A stretch of DNA of 64,000 bases from the NCBI RefSeq assembly GCF_048544455.1, contig NC_133538.1, forward strand, positions 141,853,922 through 141,917,921, given 5' to 3'. The notes beneath the pieces are model-generated. The model worked only from the letters and a program-made list of their open reading frames with translations, did no database searches and was not told where the DNA came from. Source of the stretch: Silene latifolia. Its lineage: Eukaryota; Streptophyta; Magnoliopsida; Caryophyllales; Caryophyllaceae. Within the stretch, counting starts at the first letter, position 1. Each line of letters starts with the position of its first letter. Of this stretch, positions 43,833 through 53,819 are shown piece by piece. The translations under genes were made by a program, and so were the position numbers.

Positions 43833-45300
43833 ATAGTAGAACTCACCTCAGAACAACAATTGGCGGCTGCCTTGGCTAAGATTAAAGAGTTGGAGACAAT
43901 TCAAGAAAAGGCAGCCTAAGCAGAAGCTGAAATCAGTAGACTGAAGGAATCTGAGTCTAACCTGAAAAAGAAATTGGAAAATCAGGCTTCTCTAAGACCA
44001 GATTCGAACCAAGAACCCCATTCTCATCCATTATCAAAAATATTGACTTATCCAATTTTGGAACTCCGGAGAAGGATACCTCATCCGGCACCCAAATCAT
44101 CCCCAATGATGAAACAAACAAAACTGAAGCAGCAATAATGATGGCTATGCTTCAGGAAATTCAAAAACTCCACAACAAAATAGAAAATATACCTGGAGTA
44201 CGGACCACTGTGGCTGAAGTAGAAGTTGATGACTTCTTATTTCGATTCACCCTTTGCAGATGAAATTGCAAAACTTGATCTCCCCAAGAAATTTACCGTC
44301 CCATCCATGAGAACTTATGATAGGACCTCTGATTTACAAAATCACGTTGCCATATTCAAACAGAAGATGTTATCAGGCTCAATACCCTTTGAACTCAGGC
44401 AGGTCTGCACGTGTAAAGGCTTTGGTACAACCCTGGCTGGAGCAGCATTACAATGGTTCATCAATCTCCCAAATGGAAGTATCAAGAATTTTGCAGAATT
44501 GGTCAATACCTTCAATCAACAATTCACAAGCAGCAGAGACATGGCCAAAAGACCCAGTAACCTGTTCAGGGTAAAGCAACTTCCTGAAGAATCTCTCAAA
44601 GAATTCCTGGCAAGATTTGTCAAAGAGAAGGTAGCCATTCCCAGGTGTGACGAAGAGATAGCGGTAGAAGCCTTCAGGCAAGGAGTCCTACTTGACAGTG
44701 ACATCTATGCAGACTTAACCAAAAACGCCTGCCCAACCTTTGCCACTGTTCAGTCCATCGCCTTAGAACATGTCAGATTGGAGGAAGATCTCAACTTCAG
44801 AACAAACTCGTCCGGAGGAAAGCAAGGCTATGGACACACTAACAGGAAAAGCTCCTACCAGAAAGGAGGCAACCCCAGATCAGCACCCTATTCCAGGCCC
44901 GAACGATCTGAAGTCAACATGGCACAAGAACACAATGGTAACCTTTCTAGCCTACCAACTATTCCTGAATATAACTTCTCTATAAATACTGCAGGATTAA
45001 TCAAACGCCTGGAAAGCTTGGGGGACATGGTCAGATGGTCCAAAAAATCCGACAACCCCAGGAAAGACCCAACGAGATGGTGTGACTTCCACAAGGACAT
45101 CAGGCACACCACAGAAGAATGCATCCAACTCAGGAAACAAGTGGCATACCTCCTAAAGAAAGGTTATCTGAAAGACTTAATCCAGCAGCCAAAGAACAAA
45201 GATGAAGGACAAAACAAGAGAGATTCAGGGAACGACAGAGATCCTCCTCCTCCTCCCCCCATCTATGAAGTCAAGTTCATAAATGGAGGATCAGAAATCT
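43833..45300 (+). pseudogene. gag: Element E gag (start codon lost)
   Basis: The position of the C start codon (AAAATGGTGG) reads AAAATAGTAG here, so ATG became ATA. A TAA near 43918 replaces CAA. After a small rearrangement near 44235 the frame is open 44226-45347: gag core KFTVPSMRTYDRTSDLQNHV near 44290, FGTTLAGAALQWFINLP near 44420-44470, then a basic, poorly structured region and a Pro run near 45245 leading to protease. Confidence 0.8.
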
Positions 45301-45900
45301 GTGGTCTAACCAAAATTTTTGCCAAAAAGAATATCCAGGGAGTGTAGACTTCAATCCCCTCTTAGATCTAAGTCATTACCTGCTATTACTTTTGATGACT
45401 CAGACTTGCAGGGAATATCAGATCTACACCATGACAGCTTGGTAATTACCATGCAAATTGGCATAGCTAAGGTATCAAGAATCCTGAAAGACGAGGGCAG
45501 TTCAATCAATTTGGTGATGCTTGACGTCCTCAAAGCTATGAAGATAGATGAAGAGAAAATCATCAAAAAATCCAGCGTCCTGGTTGGGTTCAGCGGAGAA
45601 ACAAAGAACACCCTGGGAGAAATTAGCCTGCCAACCTATGTGGAAGGCGTGGCTTTCTATGAAAGATTCGGGGTAATGGATTGCCTATCCTCATATAACG
45701 TAATCCTGGGCAGACCATGGATCCACAACGTCAAAGCAATCCCATCAACATACCATCAATGTGTGAAAATACCAACCAAATGGGGGATAATCACCATCAG
45801 GGGAGAACAAAGGATGGCTCAGGAATGCTACACCTAGTCTTTGAAACCCTCAAAGTCAGGTAAGTCCCTTGCATAGAAATTAAAGTCATCTGTCAGGAAA
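45301..45900 (+). pseudogene. Element E protease region
   Basis: Frame 45319-45837. The active-site triplet is Asp-Glu-Gly (ILKDEGSSINLVML near 45480) where B has Asp-Gly-Gly, which should abolish or impair activity. A TAG at 45835-45837 replaces CAG of C and ends the frame before RT. Confidence 0.7.
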
Positions 45901-47473
45901 GAATATATTGCACAATCACAGATGGAAACAGGAGAGGTCATTCTGGACCCAGAATTCCCTGACATGAAGGTACTTGTAGGGTCAGATGCACCAGACTCGG
46001 TCAGACCCAATCTCGCCAGCTTTCTCAAAACTAAAATGTCTTGTTTTGCTTGGTCACATTTTGATATGACTGGTATAGATGCTGATATTATAACCCATAA
46101 GTTAAATATTGACAAATCCTTTAAGCCTGTACAGCAAAAAAGAAGAAAATTTGCTCCAGAGAGGTATGAAATCATCAACCAAGAAGTTGACAAGCTATTG
46201 GACATGGGAATGATCAGGGAAGTAATGTACCTCGACTGGCTTGCAAATGTAGTAGTCGTCCAAAAGAAAAACGGGAAATGGAGAGTCTGTGTAGACTACA
46301 CCGACCTAAACAAGGCCTGCCCCAAAGATCCATTTTCCTTGCCACATATTGATGCAATGGTAGATGCCACTGCGGGCAACGAGATGCTAACATTCATGGA
46401 TGCCTCCAGTGGATTCAACGAAATAAAGATGCACTCCGTGGATCAGGAAAGTACAGCTTTCATCACTGAAAGAGGAATATACTGTTATACTGCTATGCCC
46501 TTTGGATTAAAAAATGCAGGTGCAACCTATCAAAGATTAGTCAACATGATGTTCAAAGATCAAATAGGAGATACCATGAAAGTCTACATAGACGATATGG
46601 TAGTCAAGTCAAAAAAGGCAGAAGACCACGTCAAAGACCTGGAAGTAGCCTTCCAAATACCGGAGAAATTCAATATGAAGCTCAATCCACGAAGTGCCAT
46701 TTTGGAGTCTCGCGAGGCAAATTCTTGGGCTATATGGTGACAAAAAGAGGGATAGAAGCCAGCCCGAACGGATCAAAGCCATCCCGGAGCTAGAACCACC
46801 AAAGACAGTCAAAGACATATAAAAGCGACGGGGAAGGATAGCGCCACAATGCAGATTCATTTCAAGATCATCAAAAAGGTGCAAATCATTCTATAATCTG
46901 TTAAGGAAAAACAAGGACTTTCAATGGACCCCTGATCATCAGGCTTCCATTAAAGATCTGAAAACATATCTATCCTCTCCTCCCTTGTTGGCAAAACCAG
47001 TTAAAGACGAACCCCTGAAAGTATACCTGTCAGTCACGGAAACTGCAGTCAGTGCAGTCCTGGTCAAAGAAGAGGACGGACAACAACACCCTGTCTACTA
47101 CGTAAGTAAAAGTCTACTAGATGCAGAGATCAGGTATGGCCTACTTGAAAAATACGTTTTAGCTTTAATTATGAGTTGCACAAAATTAAGACCATACTTT
47201 GAAAGCCACCCTATAATAGTCAGAACCAATCTTCCTATCAAGTCTGTACTTAGGAAACCAGAATTTTCCGGACGAATGTGCAAATAGTCAGTCCAGCTAA
47301 GCACATACAACATAACATTTGAACCAAGGACAGCAATTAAGTCACAAGCATTGGCAGACTTTGTGGCTGATTTTAGTCCAGCCCTAGAACCCGACCTAAT
47401 AAAAGAAGTAAATAGATTGACCAATGACCAAACAGACCTAGAATGAACCCTATTTGTCGATGGTGCATCCAAC
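45901..47473 (+). pseudogene. pol: Element E RT and N-terminal RNase H (broken)
   Basis: METGEVILDPEFP at 45922; RT open to 46740 with VVVQKKNGKWRVCVDYTDLN near 46250 and YIDDM near 46585-46600. A cluster of small changes at 46690-46850 wrecks the thumb (see contraction finding). Open again 46985-47287 (RNase H N-part), then TAG at 47285-47287 (TGG in C) and TGA near 47444 (TGG in C). Confidence 0.8.
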
Positions 47474-49156
47474 ATGAGGGGCACAGGCCTAGGGGTAGTA
47501 CTAAAATCGCCACAGGGGGATAAGATAGTACAAGCTATAAGTTGTGCATTTGAAGCTACCAACAATGAGGCAGAATATGAAGCCCTAATAGCCGGACTAA
47601 AGGTATGTATTGACCTTGGTGTACAAAACCTAAAGGTACGTACTGATTCCCTCCTCATCTCAAACCAAGTAAATGGAATATATACTGCAAAAGACTCAAA
47701 AATGATGCTTTACTTAGAAGTTGTCCAGAATTTGAAAGCAAAATTCCGCAATTTTAATATTGATCAAATTCCTAGGGACTTGAATACCCAGGCCGATGCC
47801 CTAGCCGGCCTAGGATCCAACTTCAGTCCCCCTGACTTTGACATAATACCCATCGTACATTTATTAGAACCTGCAATAAACAAACAAGATGAAAGTTTCC
47901 CAATATATGTCACCAATTCTTGGACAAAACCTTACTACGATTGGCTACAGCAGGGAATCCTTCCCCTGAAAAAGCAAGATGCCAGGGCACTCAAAATAAA
48001 AGCTGCTTCATACACTATTATCAACAACTTGCTTTTTAAGAAATCGCAGGCAGGACCGTACCTCAGATGCCTGGAACCACAAGAAGCTGAACATATACTA
48101 TCAGAAATCCATGGAGGACACTGTGGAAATCATAAGGGCGGAAGGAGCCTGGCAAGCAAGGTACTCAGAACAGGATATTATTGGCCCACTTTGAGGGTCG
48201 ATTGCCTGGAATTCAGCTTTAAATGCAAAGCTTGCCAGATTCATGGACCATATATCCACCAGCCATCTAAGGAACTACATTCCATATCCGCACCCTGGCC
48301 ATTTATAAAGTGGGGCATGGATATAGTAGGGAAACTACCTCAAGCACCCGGACAAAAAGTTTTTATGCTAGCAATGACTGACTACTTCTCTAAGTGGATA
48401 GAAGCTGATTCATACAGGCAAGTCAAAGAAAAGGATGTCATAGCATTCATCAAACACAACATCATATGTAGATATGGCATCCCCTCTGAAATAGTATGCG
48501 ACAATGGCACGCAATTCGTGGGAAAAACAACAGCAGGCTTCTGTGCTCAATGGAACATCAACCTGGTAACCTCCACACCAGGATATCCTAAAGCTAAAGG
48601 CCAGGCAGAATCTAGCAACAAAGTAATAATCAGTTGCATAAAGAAGAAGCTAGAAAAAAGGAAAGGTAGATGGGCTGAAGAGCTCCCCTTGGTCCTCTGG
48701 GCTGACAGAACCACGCCTAAAACATCCACAGGCCAAACCCCCTACTCCTTGGTCTATGGATGTGAAGCAGTAATCCCAGCTAAGGTCGACATTCCATCAG
48801 CCAGATGCAGCCTGAATACAATAACAAGCAATATACCTCTAATGGAGGACAACCTGGACTTGACGGAAGAACTAAGAGATGTAGCCAGCATTAGAATGGC
48901 AGCATACCAGCAAAGAGTCGCAAAAAGCTACAACAAGACCGTTAAAGCTAGAGTATTCAGGGTAGGAGACCTTGTTCTCAGAAACGTTTTTCAAAACACA
49001 AAAGAGAAGAATGCTGGCAAATTGGCCCCAACCTGGGAAGGTCCCTACCTGATTGACTCAATAGTCGGCCAGAGAGCTTATAGACTACAAACCCTGGACG
49101 GCGAAATGATCCCAAGAGCTTGGACTATTGCACACTTAAAACTATTTCACATATAA
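47474..49156 (+). pseudogene. pol: Element E RNase H C-terminus and integrase (longest open frame of any pol here)
   Basis: 560 codons. RNase H C-part (EAEYEALIAGLKVCIDLGVQ near 47570-47630), connection, integrase zinc region (GGHCGNH near 48115; CKACQIH near 48225), catalytic TDYFSKW near 48376, CDNGTQF near 48497, GQAESS near 48600 (Asp, Asp and Glu all present), and a GPY/F-type end (GKLAPTWEGPYLID near 49015-49060). Stop TAA 49154-49156. As this is part of a polyprotein whose upstream is broken, it is not expected to be made, but the integrase itself looks chemically complete. Confidence 0.85.
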
Positions 49157-49578
49157 AATATATCTCCCAGTCCAGATATAATCTTCATGTTAAACATTTC
49201 TTGCCTGACCTGATATGAAACTAAATGTATGATATTTGCCATTATATGAATAAATGCCTTATATAATTTATTCCATTATGTGCCCAAGTACTTGTCAATA
49301 TTCTCATATTTCCTTTTACCGAGTAGAATCTTCAATATTTGTTTTACATACTACACTTTACTTAAAACAAATTTTAAAGATTGGGGGCCACCCCACTGAT
49401 ATCCAACTGATACCCAACTTTCAGTTGCAAAAACAGGCCTTAAAATATTGAGCTCAATTTAATATACAAATATGGAAAACCTTTTCCTGGCTTGTATAAC
49501 ATAGATGGGTCATAAGCCCTCCAGACAGGCAGGGGACATAAGCACTCCAGACGGGCAATAACCCCACCCATAATACAA

Positions 49579-49651
49579 TGAACTGGCCAGATCCAGCGCA
49601 AAAAACTGGCCCGATCCAGTCGGATAACTGGCCAGATCCAGTACACATCAA
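49579..49651. repeat. Triplicated ACTGGCC(A/C)GATCCAG unit in element E
   Basis: Three direct units separated by about 10 bp. C has the same three units at 21834-21896, so the repeat is an old property of this sub-family rather than recent slippage. Confidence 0.7.
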
Positions 49652-49732
49652 ACACCACCAATGTACCTTATCAAAAAAAAAAAAAAACCAACAAAGACCA
49701 AATATTTATTCATCCAAAAAAGCTGGCCTTAC

Positions 49733-49883
49733 CACATACCTAATAATTATCCATTCCAGGAACATCCCCCCTGGATGGTCCAAAACATACCTAATAATTA
49801 TCCATTCCAGGAACATCCCCCCTGGATGGGCCAAAACATACCTAATAAATATTTATTCCAGGAACACCCCTGGACGGGCAAAA
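49733..49883. repeat. 51-bp tandem repeat, nearly three units, in element E
   Basis: Units start at CCATTCCAGG (49751 and 49802, period 51) with a third, shortened unit near 49852. Each contains CCCCTGGATGGGCCAAAA. C has two diverged units at about 21990-22085, so E expanded the array. Confidence 0.75.
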
Positions 49884-49904
49884 GGGAAAAGGAAAAACAC
49901 GAAT

Positions 49905-51797
49905 CTAAACAGGCTTCAAACCTGTAACCGACTCACAACCATCCATCATTTCCTGATCACCAGATTTCTCCTTAGAAGGAGGAGAATCCACTTCTTCTTC
50001 TTGACCAATATTGGCCAAGTTAGGATACTGGGTGTCCAGAGCTGTCTCATCCCGATCCTGATCCCAATTAGCTCGGTCAGATTACGGATCCCTCATAGCA
50101 TCAACCCGGCCTTTCCCAAAGAAGTACTGGGCAGCATCAGCAAGCCGCGCCTCTACTAGCTCCTTTTCAGCACCAAGCTCTTCATTTTTCCTCGGTGATC
50201 CGCATTGCACGCTTCTCAGTTGACTCTTCCTTGGCAGTTTTCAGCTCTTCCCTTGCAGCCTCCAACTCTTGCCTGACAACTTTCTCAGCGTTTTTCGCAG
50301 CCACCTCGCAAACCAAAGCAGCCCTGAATGCCTCTCTAGCTGACCCCAGCTGATATTGAAGTACTACCTCATTACCCCTGGATGTGTGCAGCTCACGGTT
50401 AAGTTTATCTAATTTCTCTTCCAAGCCAGAAATCCTAGCCTAGGCATCCCTGAGCTGACAAGCAGTGACCAACCCGGCGTCCAATCCCTACAGAAAAACA
50501 AAAGAAAGTCAATCAGCTAAACACAAAGCAACACAAAGCGACGCAAAGAACACATAAATATTGGAAAGTCCCTTTGCAACTAACCTCCTTAGCTTGGGAA
50601 ACAAAGGCAGAAGCCTTTGTCACAAGGGAAGACAAGATAGAAACCACTTTACTAGAATATTCATTATCAGATAAAAGCTTGCCGCTCATACCAGCAGAAA
50701 AATCATTTATCTGCGCCCGGGCAGCATCCATATCGTCAATCCGAGCAGACACACTTCTGATTGGCTGAGCCTGAATAGGCTCTTTCTCTCTCCCTTCTTC
50801 TTCAGGAATAACAGCTTCCCTCCTCCTTTTGGAAGCCTGAACGACCTCTGGTGATACTAGCCTGGGCGGTTCCTGGGGAGGCTGAACATCAGAAACCAAA
50901 ACATCAAGAACCTTGTCACTCCCACTAGCCTCCTGGCTCTTGGACTGTTCAGCAATCCTAGCAACCCCAGCTTTCAAGTCTTTGGCAGTAAAGCTGACCA
51001 ACCTAGCAGAAGACCTGAATACTGAATATATAAAGAATATACATAAATATCTAAGAGAAGCGATAAGAAGACAACAATCGGCATAGAGACATATAGAAGA
51101 CATACAGGAAAGAGCAGTGGAGCTAGGCTTGCCTTTGGGTAATTTAACCACACTCAACTTAGTCTTCATATACCGGGGCAATAAATCCCTGCCCAGACTA
51201 GCAGGCCAAGCCCTCTCTTCCTCAGGAATAGAAAGAAAAGCCTCTATCCTTGAAACAGCCTCCTCGTCAAGAGGGTCGAAGTTCCAATCAGGAGCTACAA
51301 ATATTACCAAAAATGCACAGGTAAAACTTAAATATCCTAAGTTTATGCTTGGCACATAAATTTTCAATAGAGTGGATAAGTTTCCAAACCATTGGTATGA
51401 TTTGGAAAGGTGATACTTACATAGCACGAATAGTATCAATCATTAAAGGAGTAAAAGGTAACTTACAACCTGCCTTGAACGCCCATTCATAAATACAGAA
51501 CCAACCAGGTGACACCCAATTAGCTCTGACTGGACAAGACTCAGAAATCCAAACCTCAGTCGAATCAGGAATTAATTTTTTCTCCCTTGAAACCCTATCA
51601 TAGTTCGTTTTCAATAAGTTTTCTTCAGGGAAATAAGGATCCAGAGATTGAAGAGCATAAAAAATAGAGTCTTGATATTTAAAAGCTATAGCACGAGCAG
51701 GAGGATCAATTTCAACCACCTCCTCCTCATGGACATCTTTGGGTTCGTGGCTCAGTGACTTTTCTCGGGGAAGCGGAGACATTTGTTTGGCTCCCAT
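49905..51797 (-). pseudogene. Antisense ORF of element E (introns present, internal deletion)
   Basis: ATG at 51795-51797 (MGAKQMSP). Exon 1 is open to a TAA at 51417-51419 (GAA in C) and includes FKYQDSIFYALQSLDPYFPE. Relative to C, about 280 bp spanning the end of exon 1 and most of intron 1 are deleted near 51340. Exon 2 51294-51133, intron 2 51015-51132 (probable GC donor, as in C), exon 3 51014-50585 (open), intron 3 50488-50584 (GTTAGT...CTGTAG), exon 4 50487-49905 with a charged helix (LNRELHTSRGNEVVLQYQLG). Stop TAG 49905-49907. Function unknown; PF04195-like N-terminal part, coiled-coil C-terminal part. Confidence 0.65.
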
Positions 51798-52157
51798 ACC
51801 TTTGTTGTTTTGGTTATCGTGATGAATTTTATTTAATGAGAAATTATAAGTCAGCAAACTAGAGTTATTGGGAAATAGGGGAGAATTTTAGAGAATATTT
51901 AGCAAGGAAAGTGGAAGAAATTTGGTGAAAGATAAACTCATCACAAATACCGTATTTATAGAAGAGGAGTAACGGTGCAAAAACCCTAGAAAACGCAAAA
52001 AAACATGACATCATGCGATTAGCCGTTGCGGTGTTTAACGGTCACTAGAAGTCTAAGAGTCCTTGAATAAATGTGATTCTTTTTATTGTTTAGTTTCGGT
52101 AAATTGACATCTCACCCCCGGCCCGATCCAAAGACGGGTAAAATGTCAAGGGGCAAT
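51798..52157. other. Upstream region of the E antisense ORF and plus-strand primer
   Basis: TATAAATACGG on the minus strand at about 51950-51960 is a candidate promoter for the antisense gene. CAAGGGGCAAT at 52147-52157 directly before the LTR is the likely polypurine primer. Confidence 0.5.
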
Positions 52158-52253
52158 TGTTAGGCCCAAATTAGCCTGGTCTGACTGTAATTTAGCCTGA
52201 TCCTGTTAGGCTGAATGAAGCAACCAAGGACCGGACAAATCCAACTACTATTT
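52158..52253 (+). repeat. Element E 3' LTR, left part
   Basis: First 96 bases identical or nearly so to 43055-43150, cut by F after CTACTATTT. Confidence 0.9.
52249..52253. repeat. Target-site duplication of element F, left copy (TATTT)
   Basis: Matches 60518-60522; single copy in the E 5' LTR near 43146. Confidence 0.9.
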
Positions 52254-53577
52254 TGTAACACCCCCATACTCCAAGTGCCTTACCAGGACCACTCAGGTAT
52301 GAAGACATTACCATCTCGGTTACCCGAGGCAATGATAATCAAATAACAATGAAGAAACAACGTTTAATTATAAATACTTAGCGAAGAAGTACAATCCTCA
52401 AAACAAAACTGAAAGTACAATACATGTTCTCAAACTGACTGTTCTAACTGAAATGTAAATAACTAATAAGCTACAGCGGAAGACTCCTATCATCATGTCG
52501 TGGCATCCGAGCTATCCCAGTACTCATCTCAATACTGCTCAATATCGCTCACCATCCGAATGGATCACCGCAGTTTACAAAACAACACCGGGTCGATACT
52601 AATCACACAATTCAATATATACTAACAATAAGATAAATAAGATGACTTAACGTCACACACACACACTCACGCCAAATCCAATCATCTCAACCACCGATCG
52701 TCCTTTGGACCAGCCCCCGATGGGGGACCGCAGCCGTACCCACCAAATCCCCGCTCCACATAGTGAGAGATAACCCTGTCCATTAATGTGCACATCCCTT
52801 CTGTGGCGGGTTCCACAGAAGGCAAAACTAGGGCGTGAAGCCACTCCCGCAAGTGACCCCACTCAGCCGAGGCCACGCCTCGCGAACCATCAACAACGAT
52901 CACAACCACAAACACAATACAATTACTATATCAAACAACCAAACATAATACATCAACCAATATCCCATTATGGGACTAATGCGAGTAGGAAATCCTACCG
53001 GTAAGCACACAATCGACGGTCTCTCTACTCACGCCGAGTCAAAAGCTTCTTCTAAGAACCCTCCTCCTATCATACAACACATAGAGGCTACCAAATCACA
53101 TACTACTCATAAAACCCCCAAATCTCTAAATTAGGGTTTGACCAAATCAAAGGAAAGAAAATAAAAAGGGTACATAGATCTTACCCTCGACGCAAGGAAC
53201 TCAACGGTATGAACAACGATAAGAACTGACCCTCCAAACTCCGGGGATTGCTAATAATGCGATTAAGAAGATGAACTTGCTTGCTTTCTCTCTTAAACAG
53301 TAATTTAGGTTTTGTAAAAGTGATTTAGAATAATGACGACAAAGCTTAAATACCTTAATCGCATAATTAACAAAACCCGAGAAAACTCCCCGTAAAACCG
53401 GCTACTCGATCGAGTACCCAAGGTACTCGATCGAGTACCCCCTTACTCGATCGAGTGCCCCACTACTCGATCGAGTACCCAACAGTCGAAACTTTTCTAA
53501 ACGCAACTTACCCTTACTCGACAGAGTAAGGCCTACTCGATAGAGTACCCCAAGACTTACAAATACGGAGTATTACA
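52254..53577 (-). repeat. Element F 3' LTR
   Basis: 1324 bp against 1334 bp for the partner. U3, at the right end here, holds the ACTCGATCGAGT array at about 53402-53545. Differences from the 5' LTR are mostly small contractions of CTG/CAG. Confidence 0.9.
53402..53545. repeat. ACTCGATCGAGT palindrome array in the F 3' LTR
   Basis: Four perfect 12-bp palindromes plus two variants (ACTCGACAGAGT, ACTCGATAGAGT), commonly followed by ACCC. The same array is in the other LTR at about 60338-60490. Confidence 0.85.
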
Positions 53578-53594
53578 GTCTTCCCTCCTTAAAA
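53578..53594 (-). other. Polypurine tract of element F
   Basis: On the minus strand TTTTAAGGAGGGAAGAC abuts the TGTAATACTCC start of the 3' LTR; a purine run in the right place for plus-strand priming. Confidence 0.7.
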
Positions 53595-53819
53595 GGAACT
53601 TCGTCCCCGAAGTTCAAACCACTACTAAACAAAGGTACTCCCATAACATTCCCGACTCAACAATCAAACAAAATTCAACATAAAACATGATACTAACCCA
53701 ACTCATCCCGACAAACATACCGACACAACATATAAAAGGGGTATAAAACTCTTAAAAACTATTCGCGATCATCTCCTACCCCCCTAAAAGAAACAAGGTT
53801 ACGTCCCCGTAACCATACA
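53595..53819 (-). other. Element F 3' non-coding region
   Basis: About 225 bp between the chromodomain end and the polypurine tract, without a coding frame. Confidence 0.5.

Noticed and set aside
53402..53545. ACTCGATCGAGT array as a CRISPR array
   Set aside because: Units are 12 bp palindromes with short irregular spacers inside a plant LTR; no cas genes and not a prokaryotic genome.
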